A DNA stretch of 64,000 bases from Niallia taxi (GCF_032818155.1 NZ_CP102589.1:606001-670000), one strand, 5' to 3'; counted from the stretch's first letter, positions 27,582-36,571 are shown. A program made the numbers and translations. The notes: a model not told the origin generated them from the letters alone.

Positions 27582-28049
27582 ATGGCAGACTTTCGTGCAA
27601 GTGTCATTATAACAGAACCCGTAGATGTTGTTTTTGCCTACTTTGCCAATATGAGCTATGCGCCAGAGTACATGAGCAATGTCGAGGAAACAGAAAAGCT
27701 CACAGATGGACCTGTCGGGGTTGGAACTAAATATAGGGAATTAAGAAAAGTGCGTGGAAAAAACGCAACAGCTGAAATAGAATATCTTGCTTATGAAAAA
27801 AACGTTGCAATTAAGCGAAGAAGCAACTCAAACGGGCTTCTTGTTGACTATGATTATCGCTTTGCTGAGATTCAAGAAGGTACTCAGGTTGAGTTTGAAG
27901 GAAAGGTACATGTGAAGGGCTTAATGATGAGACTCACAAAAAGGGTGCTTGTCAATATCATTAAGACAGAGGATGGCGACCATGTCCAAAGAGCGAAGGA
28001 ACTACTTGAAAGTGAAGAATCCAGTTTGGAGATTAATAGAGAATATTAA
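27582..28049 (+). CDS. SRPBCC-family (polyketide cyclase/START-like) protein
   Basis: 155 aa from ATG 27582 behind AGAGGTGG. The alpha/beta pattern fits an SRPBCC hydrophobic-pocket fold: FRASVIITEPVDVVFAYF, GPVGVGTKYREL, and a terminal amphipathic helix. Ligand and role are unknown. It is divergent from the ABC operon, so the tandem operators could also influence it. Confidence 0.75.
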   Translation: MADFRASVIITEPVDVVFAYFANMSYAPEYMSNVEETEKLTDGPVGVGTKYRELRKVRGKNATAEIEYLAYEKNVAIKRRSNSNGLLVDYDYRFAEIQEGTQVEFEGKVHVKGLMMRLTKRVLVNIIKTEDGDHVQRAKELLESEESSLEINREY

Positions 28050-28077
28050 AAAAAAGGATGCGGATGCATCCTTTTTT
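28048..28077. terminator. Terminator between SRPBCC gene and bshB2
   Basis: Stem GGATGC (28056-28061) with GCATCC (28066-28071), GGAT loop, flanked by A- and T-runs that extend the stem; works in both directions. Confidence 0.8.
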
Positions 28078-28744
28078 ATTTGAACTTGTAAGTCCAAAGT
28101 CTTTCTGTATACAGTCGTTCAAGTATTGCTGGATCTTGGTTTTTTAAACCTTCTTGCAACGATAAAGCATAGAGCTGTGTTTGTGAACGATGTGCCGCAA
28201 TTGTAGCAATTTTCTTTTCTGCGAAGTTTTGGACATCAATGTGAACATCTGGCTCACCTAAGTCCTCTATGCAATTACGGGAAAAGGCAAGACAAAGCAG
28301 CTTTGGTCTTTGCGCTGGGTCCATTTTCTCTAACGTTCTAACTACAGCCTCTGCTGTTGCATCGTGATCTGGATGAACAGAGTATCCAGGATAGAAAGAA
28401 ATAATCAAGGATGGGTTCAATTCTTCAATCAAACCTGTGAATTCATTGACAAGGACGGATTCATCTAAGAATTCGATTGTCTTATCTCTATAGCCCAACA
28501 TTCTTAAGTCTTCAAGGCCAAGCACTCTAGCTGCCTCCATAAGTTCCTCTCTGCGAACATCTGGCAACGTTTCTCTTGTTGCAAATGGAGGACTTCCAAG
28601 ATTCCTGCCCATTTGTCCCAGTGTCAGACAAGCATATGTGACAGGCGTTCCGTCATGTATATACTTTGCAATAGTTCCAGAAACACTAAAAGCTTCATCA
28701 TCTGGATGGGGAAAGATGACTAAAACATGTCTTTCTTTTTCCAA
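28076..28744 (-). CDS. bshB2: Bacillithiol biosynthesis deacetylase BshB2
   Basis: 222 aa, TTG start nine bases after AGGAGG. LmbE-like zinc deacetylase with the PHPDDEAF metal motif near the N-terminus and VHPDHDATAE. BshB2 removes the acetyl group of GlcNAc-malate, the second step of bacillithiol synthesis, and can also act on bacillithiol conjugates. It is paired with yojF as in B. subtilis (yojG-yojF). Confidence 0.9.
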   Translation of the reverse strand: MEKERHVLVIFPHPDDEAFSVSGTIAKYIHDGTPVTYACLTLGQMGRNLGSPPFATRETLPDVRREELMEAARVLGLEDLRMLGYRDKTIEFLDESVLVNEFTGLIEELNPSLIISFYPGYSVHPDHDATAEAVVRTLEKMDPAQRPKLLCLAFSRNCIEDLGEPDVHIDVQNFAEKKIATIAAHRSQTQLYALSLQEGLKNQDPAILERLYTERLWTYKFK

Positions 28745-28771
28745 TATTATTTCCTCCTGTCTTATTAATAA

Positions 28772-29119
28772 TTAATCAAACGGTTTATCACTAATTTGCA
28801 AAGCTACAGCAAGCTTTCCTGTAAAATCAAGACCAGCCAAAAGCAGGCGTCCTTTATCATCCACCTCATAATGGTTGATTCCCTCTGCATAAATCCAACC
28901 AATCTCAGTTTTAAGTCCTACTCGATATGGTCCTTCACCAGTGATTTTTCCATATTCATAAACAAGCTTTGCATTGCGGATGTAGGCACCTGAATTAAAG
29001 AAGTTTTCATCATTATGATTTGCATAAGCACCATTTGTTGTTTCTAAATGAATATAAACTTCCTTGTTTGCCTTATCATTAATTTGCTCTTGAACCTTAT
29101 CAGCTTGAACAAACTCCAT
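28772..29119 (-). CDS. yojF: YojF-family protein (DUF1806)
   Basis: 115 aa, beta-rich, no membrane span. The sequence (VYIHLETTNGAYANHND region) matches the DUF1806 YojF family, almost always found beside bshB2. Its biochemical role is not known; a link to bacillithiol metabolism is inferred only from context. Start ATG 29119 behind TAAGGAGGG. Confidence 0.85.
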   Translation of the reverse strand: MEFVQADKVQEQINDKANKEVYIHLETTNGAYANHNDENFFNSGAYIRNAKLVYEYGKITGEGPYRVGLKTEIGWIYAEGINHYEVDDKGRLLLAGLDFTGKLAVALQISDKPFD

Positions 29120-29141
29120 GCTATCCCTCCTTAGGTTTTAC

Positions 29142-29960
29142 TTAAACAGTAGCACCGTTTCTTTCATTGCGGTAAGCACCATGCATTGTTGGACCGACAT
29201 ATTCATTCAGCTTAAAGCCATTGCTGATTGCAGCAGTAATGAAATCCTTAGCTACTTGCACAGCTTCTTCCACTGATTTGCCCTTTGCAAGCTCTGCTGT
29301 TATAGCAGCAGAATTAGTGCAGCCAGCACCGTGCGTATATGTTGTATCGACAAGTTCGCTTTCTAGAATGGTGAAATCTTTTCCATCATAAAGAACATCT
29401 ACAGCTTTTGCATGATTTAATTTACTGCCGCCTTTAATCAACACATATTTTGGTCCTAAAGCATGGATTTTAACTGCAGCTTCCTTCATATCATCGACAG
29501 TTTTAATCGGATGATCTGTTTTAGCCAATTGCCAAGCTTCGAACAGGTTAGGTGTTACTACAGTAGCTCTTGGAACTAATAGTTCTCTTAAAGCATCAGC
29601 AGTTTCCGGGTGAAGTACTTCGTCTTCTCCTTTACAAACCATAACAGGGTCAATGACAACATGTTTTACTTTATTCTCATCAATCATTTTTGCCGCTTCT
29701 TCAATGATTTCCACAGAACCAAGCATGCCTGTTTTCATTGCATCAATTCCAACAGAAAGAACAGTTTCCAATTGAGATTTTACTGTATCAATATTTTGTG
29801 GGAAAACATTATGATGCCAATGGTTTTTCGGGTCCATCGTAACAATTGTTGTCAAAGCAGTCATTCCATAAACTCCTAGTTCTTGGAATGTCTTTAAATC
29901 AGCTTGAATACCTGCGCCTCCACTCGTATCAGATCCAGCTAAAGTTAATACTTTTTTCAT
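29142..29960 (-). CDS. pdxK: Pyridoxal/pyridoxine/HMP kinase
   Basis: 272 aa, ribokinase-like fold. N-terminal TLAGSDTSGGAGIQADLKTF, MKTGML, VIDPVMVCKGEDEVL and the anion-hole/catalytic TYTHGAGCTNSAA are all present. It closely resembles B. subtilis PdxK, a ThiD-like enzyme that phosphorylates pyridoxal and also hydroxymethylpyrimidine. First of a probable pdxK-yojF-bshB2 run (gaps 22 and 27 bp). Confidence 0.9.
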   Translation of the reverse strand: MKKVLTLAGSDTSGGAGIQADLKTFQELGVYGMTALTTIVTMDPKNHWHHNVFPQNIDTVKSQLETVLSVGIDAMKTGMLGSVEIIEEAAKMIDENKVKHVVIDPVMVCKGEDEVLHPETADALRELLVPRATVVTPNLFEAWQLAKTDHPIKTVDDMKEAAVKIHALGPKYVLIKGGSKLNHAKAVDVLYDGKDFTILESELVDTTYTHGAGCTNSAAITAELAKGKSVEEAVQVAKDFITAAISNGFKLNEYVGPTMHGAYRNERNGATV

Positions 29961-29984
29961 GTTTATAAGCCCTCCTATGTAATC

Positions 29985-30005
29985 TCATTAATGAATTATT
30001 AATGA
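29985..30005. promoter_or_regulatory. Palindrome ahead of pdxK
   Basis: TCATTAAT-GAATT-ATTAATGA, a perfect 8-bp inverted repeat 25 bp before the pdxK start codon. The remaining spacer to moaE (30006-30383) is AT-rich and holds no open reading frame or riboswitch that I can recognise. Confidence 0.4.
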
Positions 30006-30383
30006 TCGATGGAATTCATGGTAATTCGTAATAGACTAATGATACTACTATTTACTTTTTTTTTCATTAAGTTCGCATTAATAGACATATCCTTTAAGAT
30101 GCCACTGATTGTGAAAGTGTATGCGAGTATATTTGGAAAAAGGAAAAAATAATCAAAAAACTGTCATAAAGCCGTCACTTCTGCGCGGTTAAAAAGGTTG
30201 AAATAAGTAAAAAAGTTCGGTTTAATTAAAAATAAAACGTTAATAGTGAATTTACAGTAGAAATGATAAAAGGGAATTTTCTTCTTAGGATGGATGTTTT
30301 TTATAAGGTTTGAAGTGAAGAAATGTCAGAATATAGCCATTTTTACCTGATAGTTTAAAAGAATATAAGTAAAGGAGCCGGCT

Positions 30384-30848
30384 ATGAACTATCGAATTGT
30401 CCATACACCTATAGTTATCCAAGATGTGATTGATCTTGTCACAAGCAGAAATGCAGGGGCCATCACCACCTTTATAGGAACAGTAAGGGAAATAACAGGG
30501 AATAAAAAAACAGTATGGCTTTCCTATGAAGCGTATGAGCCAATGGCTATAAAAAAGCTTGAGGAAATTGGTCTTGAAATAAAAGAGAAATGGCAGGAGG
30601 CAAAGGTAGCCATATTTCATCGGGTCGGTGAGCTGGAAATAACAGATATAGCAGTTGTCATCGCAGTTTCGACACCGCACAGAAATGATGCATATGAGGC
30701 AAACCGCTATGCGATTGAGAGAATTAAGGAAATAGTGCCAATCTGGAAAAAGGAACACTGGGAAGATGGAGAAGAATGGATAGGTGATCAAAAGCAGACA
30801 AAGGCCTATCCGAGCGGCAAGCCGGAAGGAGTCGATGTAAATGAATAA
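30384..30848 (+). CDS. moaE: Molybdopterin synthase large (catalytic) subunit MoaE
   Basis: 154 aa. MoaE features: GAITTFIGTVRE, LSYEAYEPMA, FHRVGELEITD, VSTPHRNDAY and the C-terminal active-site Lys in WKKEHWEDGEEW. With MoaD it inserts sulfur into precursor Z to give molybdopterin. It heads a moaE-moaD-moeB cluster; moaD overlaps its end by 8 bp. Confidence 0.94.
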   Translation: MNYRIVHTPIVIQDVIDLVTSRNAGAITTFIGTVREITGNKKTVWLSYEAYEPMAIKKLEEIGLEIKEKWQEAKVAIFHRVGELEITDIAVVIAVSTPHRNDAYEANRYAIERIKEIVPIWKKEHWEDGEEWIGDQKQTKAYPSGKPEGVDVNE

Positions 30849-31074
30849 ACTGCTTTTTTTTGCAGGCTTGAAGGAGATTATTAACGCTGATTATTTAGAG
30901 ATGGACTTGACAGGAAAAACGGTAAGAGAAGCAAAGGCTGAGCTTTTGGCGACTTACAGTGATCTGCCGTTAAATTCAGTTATGACAGCAATTAACGAAG
31001 AATTTGCTCTAGATGATGACATTATTGAAAAAAATGACATTATTGCATTTATACCGCCTGTAAGCGGTGGGTGA
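30841..31074 (+). CDS. moaD: Molybdopterin synthase sulfur-carrier subunit MoaD
   Basis: 77 aa ubiquitin-fold protein ending in PPVSGG; the C-terminal Gly-Gly is adenylated and thiocarboxylated by the MoeB-type enzyme of the next gene. Start ATG 30841 lies inside the end of moaE behind AAGGAG, indicating translational coupling. Confidence 0.93.
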   Translation: MNKLLFFAGLKEIINADYLEMDLTGKTVREAKAELLATYSDLPLNSVMTAINEEFALDDDIIEKNDIIAFIPPVSGG

Positions 31075-31087
31075 GAGGGGCAGGAAA

Positions 31088-32110
31088 ATGGAAGCTAATC
31101 GCTATTCGAGACAAACGCTGTTTCCTCAAATAGGAGCTTTAGGGCAAGCGAAAATTCAAAAGAAGCATGTTCTTATTATTGGGGCCGGCGCACTTGGGTC
31201 AGGATCTGCAGAAATGCTTGTCAGAGCTGGTGTCGGCAAGCTGACAATAATAGATAGGGATTATGTGGAGCTAAGCAATTTGCAGCGGCAGCAGCTATAT
31301 ACAGAAGAGGATGCAAATGAAAAGGTACCAAAAGCAATTGCGGCTGAAAAAAGGCTGAAAGCTATCAATACCGAGGCGGTTATTACCCCGATAGTGGCAG
31401 AGGCAACAAAGGAATTAGTAGAAGAATATTTGGAAGCTGCAGATCTTTTAATAGATGCTACTGATAATTTTGAGACGAGAATGCTTTTGAACGATTTGGC
31501 GTTATTTCATCAAACCCCTTGGATATATGGTGCTTGTGTGGGAAGCTCCGGCATGTGCTTCACCATTATTCCAGAAGAGACCCCATGTCTCCATTGCCTG
31601 CTTCACACCCTTCCTGTGCAAGGGATGACCTGTGATACTGTTGGAATTATTGCCCCTGCTGTTCAGATGGTTGTGTCACACCAGGTTACAGAGGCGCTCA
31701 AAATTTTAGTGGAAGACAGACAGGCCTTAAGAGGGAGTTTATTTCATTTTGACCTTTGGACAAATGAATATTCAAACATGAAGGTTTCTCGCGCCAAAAA
31801 CCCATCCTGCCAAACATGCGGAACGAACCGCATCTATCCGTTTCTGAGGGGTGAAAATCGAACGAAAACAGCTGTTTTATGTGGGCGAGATACAGTCCAA
31901 ATAAGACCCCCAAAACAAAAGAAGCTCTCATTAAATAAGCTGGCAGCTAGTTTAAAACAGAACGGTTATCATGTAAAAGCCAATCCGTTTTTGCTGTCTG
32001 TTGAAATGGATGGAAACAGGATTGTTCTGTTTGAGGATGGCAGAGCACTCGTACATAATACAAAAGACACGGTGTTTGCAAGGTCCTTATACGATAAACT
32101 GCTTGGTTAA
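31088..32110 (+). CDS. moeB: ThiF/MoeB-family adenylyltransferase
   Basis: 340 aa from ATG 31088 behind GAGAGGGG. E1-like ThiF domain (about 1-245): nucleotide loop IIGAGALGSGSAEML, RQTLFPQIG, two CxxC zinc pairs (CLHC and CQTC) and the conserved Cys of MTCDTVGI. The C-terminal ~85 residues are not a rhodanese and start CGRDTVQIRP, as in Bacillus ThiF-like proteins. Context with moaD and moaE says it activates MoaD; it may also serve ThiS. Confidence 0.88.
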   Translation: MEANRYSRQTLFPQIGALGQAKIQKKHVLIIGAGALGSGSAEMLVRAGVGKLTIIDRDYVELSNLQRQQLYTEEDANEKVPKAIAAEKRLKAINTEAVITPIVAEATKELVEEYLEAADLLIDATDNFETRMLLNDLALFHQTPWIYGACVGSSGMCFTIIPEETPCLHCLLHTLPVQGMTCDTVGIIAPAVQMVVSHQVTEALKILVEDRQALRGSLFHFDLWTNEYSNMKVSRAKNPSCQTCGTNRIYPFLRGENRTKTAVLCGRDTVQIRPPKQKKLSLNKLAASLKQNGYHVKANPFLLSVEMDGNRIVLFEDGRALVHNTKDTVFARSLYDKLLG

Positions 32111-32116
32111 ACATAA

Positions 32117-32150
32117 AAAGGTCAGCCCATATTATGGGCTGACCTTTGCT
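32117..32150. terminator. Terminator after moeB
   Basis: 14-bp stem AAAGGTCAGCCCAT (32117-32130) with ATGGGCTGACCTTT (32134-32147), 3-nt loop. It lies between convergent genes; the T-run is short on the plus strand. Confidence 0.75.
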
Positions 32151-32151
32151 A

Positions 32152-32475
32152 TTATTGCTGGTGGCCAACGATAACTAGTTTGCCTGTGTCCAGCACTTCC
32201 TCATATTTTTCTGCTTCCATTTCAGTCAATCCAACAGATTGCATTTTAGAGCGAAGCTCGTCTCCTCTTTTTCGGAAGACATTTCCGATTGTGTCCATTA
32301 AGCCTTGCTCCTTCATGCTGACATCGCCAGTATCTGTGGCAGCTGTCAAATCCTCTGAACGATCTTTGTCATGGGCGAAAATATAAATATTTTCCTTTGT
32401 ATATCCTTGGTTTTCCAATTGGTTAATTACGTTAGTTGCTTGTACACCATTCTCCACTACTTCTACTTTATACAT
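32152..32475 (-). CDS. General stress protein, YflT/GSP17M domain
   Basis: 107 aa from ATG 32475, eight bases after AAGGAGG. The N-terminal pattern VEVVENGVQATNVINQLENQ, then IYIFAHDKDR, is the heat-induced stress protein YflT domain. The function of these small cytoplasmic proteins is unknown; in B. subtilis they are sigma-B dependent, which agrees with the promoter seen upstream. Confidence 0.85.
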   Translation of the reverse strand: MYKVEVVENGVQATNVINQLENQGYTKENIYIFAHDKDRSEDLTAATDTGDVSMKEQGLMDTIGNVFRKRGDELRSKMQSVGLTEMEAEKYEEVLDTGKLVIVGHQQ

Positions 32476-32531
32476 ATCTAATTCCTCCTTAGAGTTTGTA
32501 TAGAGCATCTGTCGCTCTGTCTAGTTATTAT

Positions 32532-32557
32532 TTATCCACTTTTGTCAATAGTAAAAC
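32532..32557 (-). promoter_or_regulatory. Sigma-B-like promoter of the YflT-type gene
   Basis: Minus strand: GTTTTA (32557-32552), 14-bp spacer, GGATAA (32537-32532). This is close to the sigma-B consensus GTTTAA-N13-15-GGGTAT and lies 57 bp before the start codon. Confidence 0.5.
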
Positions 32558-32615
32558 CTATTTTTTTCGAAAACTAGTAAATTGGTAAAATGATACAAGC
32601 ACCAAAAACGCCACT

Positions 32616-32622
32616 TTCGACA
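32616..32622 (-). promoter_or_regulatory. Possible Spo0A box
   Basis: Minus-strand TGTCGAA within TTTGTCGAAAGT, a good match to the 0A-box, 53 bp upstream of the DUF4230 gene and next to a TATAAT at 32633-32638. Confidence 0.35.
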
Positions 32623-32674
32623 AATTCCCCTATATAATGAATACTATAAAATACGTATAAAAAGGGGAGAAGGA

Positions 32675-33391
32675 ATGAAAAGAAAAGATTGGAAACAAGC
32701 AAATCGTGAACAAGCAGCAGCTGTTATGGGAGCAGAAAGACGCTCTTATTTTCCGAGAATTGGATTTTTTAATAAAACAAAACGACAAATCAAACGGTCA
32801 TTTTTTTTAATAGTTATCCTGTTTCTCCTAGCAGCAGCTGTCATTGTTTGGTGGAAAACGACGTTGGTAAATGAGCCAGCAATAAAGCAAGGAAGCTTTG
32901 TTGAGCAGATGAAGGATTTATCCTCATTAGCGACATCCCAAGCGTTCGTTAAGGTTATTTTGGAGAAGGAGGACAATGAGATATTTGGAAAAGAAATCAG
33001 TGCAAACCTGCCTGGAACGCAACGGAAAATCCTTCTCGTTGTTCCTGGATCTGTAACTGCAGGTGTCGATTTAGATGGACTTGAATCTGACCGTATAACG
33101 GTTGATGAGAATAATAAAGAGATTAGCCTGAAGCTTCCGCATGCTGAATTTTTGCAAGAGCCTTCTATAGACTTTGATCAAGTAGAAACGTATTCTATTT
33201 CGGGACTTTTTAGAGGAGATGTTGATTGGGAGGAAGGTTATCAGCTTGCAGCAGAGGCTAAAGAGGAAATAAAGAAAGAGGCAGAGTCCCAAGGGGTTTT
33301 AGCAAAGGCTGAGGCAAATGCGGAAAAGTCACTAAAGGAATTTTATAGCCAACTAGGATATAGTGTTAAAGTAGAATATACAGAAGACTAA
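32675..33391 (+). CDS. DUF4230 family membrane-anchored protein
   Basis: 238 aa. A basic N-terminus (~40 residues), one membrane span ([19 protein letters not shown], about 42-60), then an extracytoplasmic domain of beta strands followed by a charged helix. The DUF4230 pattern is [17 protein letters not shown], then [12 protein letters not shown]. Its function is unknown. It lies 14 bp before ung and may be cotranscribed with it. Confidence 0.75.
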   Translation: MKRKDWKQANREQAAAVMGAERRSYFPRIGFFNKTKRQIKRSFFLIVILFLLAAAVIVWWKTTLVNEPAIKQGSFVEQMKDLSSLATSQAFVKVILEKEDNEIFGKEISANLPGTQRKILLVVPGSVTAGVDLDGLESDRITVDENNKEISLKLPHAEFLQEPSIDFDQVETYSISGLFRGDVDWEEGYQLAAEAKEEIKKEAESQGVLAKAEANAEKSLKEFYSQLGYSVKVEYTED

Positions 33392-33405
33392 AGGAATGGT
33401 TAACC

Positions 33406-34095
33406 ATGTTGGATTTTATTAATAATGACTGGCAGTTATTGTTAGAGCGCGAACGAAAAAAAGAGTATTTTACTAGACTAGAAGACTTTTTGTTAGAGGA
33501 GTACAGCAAGCATACGATTTATCCTGCAAAGGAGGATATTTATAACAGCTTAAAATATACTCCGTATAATGAAGTGAAGGTTGTATTTTTAGGGCAGGAT
33601 CCTTATCATGGTCCTCACCAGGCGCACGGGTTGAGCTTTTCAGTTAAACCAGGTGTTAAGAAGCCGCCTTCCCTAGTTAATATTTTTAAAGAGCTGCAAG
33701 CCGATATCGGCTGTTCCATTCCGGAAAATGGCTATTTAAAGGATTGGGCAATACAGGGCATCCTTATGCTCAACACAGTTCTTACAGTAAGAGACGGTAA
33801 GGCTAATTCCCATCGCGGAAAGGGCTGGGAAGTATTCACAAATGAGATAATCAAAGAGTTAAATGAAAGACAGGAACCAGTAGTATTTGTTTTATGGGGA
33901 AAACCGGCACAAGAGAAAATGAAGCTTATTGATACAAACAGACACCGGATTATTACTTCAAGTCATCCGAGTCCATTATCAGCTTACAGGGGCTTCTTTG
34001 GAAGCAAGCCTTTCTCTCAAATTAACGCCATATTAGCAGATTTGGGTACAAAACCGATAAATTGGTGTGCAGATGATTGTTTTGATAAGGAATAA
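33406..34095 (+). CDS. ung: Uracil-DNA glycosylase (family 1)
   Basis: 229 aa. Catalytic water-activating motif GQDPYHGP with Asp65 and His68, and the minor-groove loop [10 protein letters not shown]. It removes uracil from DNA as the first step of base-excision repair. Followed by ywd-type small genes in the order known from B. subtilis. Confidence 0.96.
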   Translation: MLDFINNDWQLLLERERKKEYFTRLEDFLLEEYSKHTIYPAKEDIYNSLKYTPYNEVKVVFLGQDPYHGPHQAHGLSFSVKPGVKKPPSLVNIFKELQADIGCSIPENGYLKDWAIQGILMLNTVLTVRDGKANSHRGKGWEVFTNEIIKELNERQEPVVFVLWGKPAQEKMKLIDTNRHRIITSSHPSPLSAYRGFFGSKPFSQINAILADLGTKPINWCADDCFDKE

Positions 34096-34154
34096 TATAA
34101 TAAAATAAGAGGTGGACTATAGACTAGTCCGCCCTTTTTGATGGGGAGAGTAAG

Positions 34155-34325
34155 ATGACTGAGCAAAAGAGGATTGATTGCTTTAAATGCAAGCATTTTT
34201 ATGTAACATGGGATTCTCGATTCCCAAAAGGGTGCAAAGCCTTTGAATTTAAAGGCAGGGCGCTTCCATCCGTTGAAGTGAAGAGGGCATCAGGACAAGA
34301 CTGTCTCCGCTTCACGAACAAATAA
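34155..34325 (+). CDS. Conserved small CxxC protein after ung
   Basis: 56 aa, too short for many gene finders. Start ATG 34155 behind GGGGAGAG. It has a Cys pair (IDCFKCKHFYVTWD) and a third and fourth Cys (KGCKAF, QDCLRF), so it may bind a metal. Small proteins of this pattern follow ung in many Bacillus genomes. No function is known. Confidence 0.7.
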   Translation: MTEQKRIDCFKCKHFYVTWDSRFPKGCKAFEFKGRALPSVEVKRASGQDCLRFTNK

Positions 34326-34356
34326 ACGCGGCAGCAAAAGAAGGAAGGATTATAAC

Positions 34357-34665
34357 ATGAACATTTCTGTCCAAAAACTATTGGCAAAAATAGAAGACCA
34401 GCTCAAGGAAGCAAAAGCAAGCGGAAGTGAGGCAACTATTCGGGAGCGGGTATATGCTATTAAATCATTATGCGAGCTTGTTTTGGAGCAGGAGGGTGGC
34501 AACAGTTCAAACGTAACTTACAGCCAGCCGGTACAGCAGCCAGTATTAATTCAGCCTTCCCCTGTTCCAATGCAGCAGATGCAGCCAGTTCAGCAAATGC
34601 AACAAATGCAGACGCCAAAATTGAATACAGACGAAGGGAATGGCGATTCTTTATTTGATTTCTAG
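34357..34665 (+). CDS. ywdI: YwdI family protein (DUF5327)
   Basis: 102 aa. N-terminal ~45 residues form a helix pair (ISVQKLLAKIEDQL, then RERVYAIKSLCELVL); the rest is a Gln/Pro/Met-rich tail with repeated MQQM and QPV units. Length and order agree with YwdI. Function unknown. Confidence 0.8.
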   Translation: MNISVQKLLAKIEDQLKEAKASGSEATIRERVYAIKSLCELVLEQEGGNSSNVTYSQPVQQPVLIQPSPVPMQQMQPVQQMQQMQTPKLNTDEGNGDSLFDF

Positions 34666-34681
34666 GAAATGAGGAGAATGT

Positions 34682-35053
34682 ATGAAAATTTTTATCATTA
34701 TTGGTGCAATTAGTGCGTTATTATCTGTCGCAATAGGTGCTTTCGGGTCACATGGCCTTGAAGGAAAGATTCCCGAAAAGTATTTGGAGATTTGGAAGAC
34801 AGGTGTACAATATCAAATGTTTCATAGTATGGGTCTGATTATTGTCGGCATCCTTATGAGTAAGTTCCCTGAAAACAGCCTTTTGCCTTGGGCAGGCTGG
34901 CTGATGCTTGCTGGAATTGTCTTTTTTGCAGGAAGCCTTTATGTATTGGCTATCACACAAGTAGGAATTTTGGGAGCAATCACGCCAATTGGAGGCGTGG
35001 CATTTATTGTTGCTTGGCTTCTTATCGTAATTGCCGCTGTGAAGTATTTGTAA
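34682..35053 (+). CDS. ywdK: DUF423 small membrane protein
   Basis: 123 aa with four membrane spans. DUF423 signatures: AIGAFGSHGLEG, WKTGVQYQMFHSMGL and the C-terminal GITPIGGVAF-like segment (AITPIGGVAFIVAW). Corresponds to YwdK of B. subtilis. Function unknown. Confidence 0.88.
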   Translation: MKIFIIIGAISALLSVAIGAFGSHGLEGKIPEKYLEIWKTGVQYQMFHSMGLIIVGILMSKFPENSLLPWAGWLMLAGIVFFAGSLYVLAITQVGILGAITPIGGVAFIVAWLLIVIAAVKYL

Positions 35054-35070
35054 TCAGCATGAAGATGTTT

Positions 35071-35097
35071 AAAAGCCGCCCTACTTGGGCGGCTTTT
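35071..35097. terminator. Terminator between ywdK and gerQ
   Basis: Perfect 11-bp stem AAAAGCCGCCC (35071-35081) with GGGCGGCTTTT (35087-35097), 5-nt loop, between convergent genes. Confidence 0.85.
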
Positions 35098-35108
35098 AGT
35101 TTTGATCT

Positions 35109-35621
35109 TTATCTAGGCGCATTAAAAGTTAAGTTTGGTGCACCTGCAGCATAAGGATATTCGTATTCAATTTCTTCATCAAATGTTACATAATCGAGGT
35201 AAATCATTGGAATAAGGTAGCGCTGACCTGTTTGTGGGTCACTTAAGATAAGATGGTCACGTCCAGCTGCTTCAATAAGCCCTTTGAAAATTTTTGCATT
35301 CCATTCGCGGTTGTTCTCAAACGTTGTGTAGACAGTGGCAAGCTTTCCTTTGTTTAATCGCAAAATGTTTTCTATATAAGAAGCTTCTAAAGGTAATTGG
35401 CCTGGCAGGGAAGGTGCTGTTGGCTGAGTATTGCCTTGAGGCTGTATGTACGGTGCCTGTGTGCCATAGCCAGGCTGTGGTGCCGTACCAAAAAACTGTC
35501 CTGGAGCTGCTCCTTGACTGCCAGGCAATGCTTGACCCTGCTGTCCTGTTCCATAGCCTTGTGGGAAACCATAACCTTGGTTTCGCCCGTCTTGATAAGG
35601 GTAATAATTAGACTGACTCAT
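35109..35621 (-). CDS. gerQ: Spore coat protein GerQ
   Basis: 170 aa from ATG 35621, seven bases after GGAGG. The N-terminal half is a Gly/Gln/Pro/Tyr-rich low-complexity region; the C-terminal ~85 residues (LPLEASYIENILRLNKGKLA, then REWNAKIFKGLIEAAGRDHL) are the conserved GerQ domain. GerQ is an inner coat protein needed to localise the cortex hydrolase CwlJ, and is cross-linked through lysines by transglutaminase Tgl. Confidence 0.93.
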   Translation of the reverse strand: MSQSNYYPYQDGRNQGYGFPQGYGTGQQGQALPGSQGAAPGQFFGTAPQPGYGTQAPYIQPQGNTQPTAPSLPGQLPLEASYIENILRLNKGKLATVYTTFENNREWNAKIFKGLIEAAGRDHLILSDPQTGQRYLIPMIYLDYVTFDEEIEYEYPYAAGAPNLTFNAPR

Positions 35622-35772
35622 TTTCATCCCTCCATCTTTTAAAAAAACAACATTTCTTATTTCAACCTCATGAACATTCATAATTTAAAAAGCTGGGCTG
35701 CTTGCTCACTATTCCATCCTATGAGAGAGTGATGGAAGATATTCCTCGGCGGATAAAGAAAATTAAGAAGAA

Positions 35773-35808
35773 AAAACCCCACTTGTCTTTAAAAGATAAG
35801 TAGGGTTT
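35773..35808 (-). terminator. Terminator of hemQ
   Basis: 17-bp near-perfect stem (35773-35790 with 35792-35808, AAACCC/GGGTTT ends), followed on the minus strand by GGGTTTTTTC. Confidence 0.75.
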
Positions 35809-35827
35809 ATAAAACATAAGTCTCAGA

Positions 35828-36571
35828 TTATACTTCCAAGAATGCTGGTATATCTGTAAGGATATTGCCGACAAAGAACGAACCGAATTCGCCATAGCGA
35901 GCACTCACTTCATCGAAACGCATTTCGTAAACAAGCTTTTTGAATTGGAGAACATCATCAGCGAATAAAGTAACTCCCCACTCATAATCGTCAAAGCCGA
36001 CAGATCCAGTAATGATTTGCTTCACTTTGCCTGCATATTGGCGGCCAATCATACCATGACTTCTCATCAGGCTCTTACGATCATCCATCGGAAGCATGTA
36101 CCAGTTGTCGTCTCCTTGACGGCGTTTATCCATTGGGTAGAAGCAGACATATTTAGATTCTGGAAGAATCGGATATAGTCTAGCCTTTACATGAGGATTC
36201 TCATATGGGTCCTCATCTGAATCAGATGGAAGATAATTGCTCAATTCTACTACAGAAACATAGGAATGAGCTGGGATAGTGAATTCAGCCAGCTTCGTTT
36301 TATTGAATTCTGTTTCGATTTGCTGTAATTCTTCCATTGTTGGGCGTAAAATCATCATCATGAAATCTGCCTTTTGTCCAACAATATTATAAATAGCGTG
36401 GCTACCTTGTTTATCAGTTTGAACAGTAGTCCATTTCTCTAATAAGCCTAGAAATTCATTAATGGCTGCTTGTCTTTCTTCAGCAGGCACCATTTTCCAT
36501 GTTGTCCAATCCATTGTACGGAAATCATGAAGGCAATACCAGCCATCAAGTGTTTTTGCTGCTTCGCTCAT
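35828..36571 (-). CDS. hemQ: Coproheme decarboxylase HemQ
   Basis: 247 aa from ATG 36571 behind AAGGAG. With this start the catalytic Tyr is Tyr145 (CFYPMDKR) and the haem-ligand His is His172 ([13 protein letters not shown]), matching the numbering known for the Firmicute enzyme. HemQ turns coproheme III into haem b in the last step of the coproporphyrin-dependent pathway, in the cytoplasm. Confidence 0.95.
   Translation of the reverse strand: MSEAAKTLDGWYCLHDFRTMDWTTWKMVPAEERQAAINEFLGLLEKWTTVQTDKQGSHAIYNIVGQKADFMMMILRPTMEELQQIETEFNKTKLAEFTIPAHSYVSVVELSNYLPSDSDEDPYENPHVKARLYPILPESKYVCFYPMDKRRQGDDNWYMLPMDDRKSLMRSHGMIGRQYAGKVKQIITGSVGFDDYEWGVTLFADDVLQFKKLVYEMRFDEVSARYGEFGSFFVGNILTDIPAFLEV

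Noticed and set aside
29961..30383. Riboswitch (B6, thiamine or molybdenum cofactor type) in the pdxK-moaE gap
   Set aside because: No conserved core or terminator-like stem for either gene was found.
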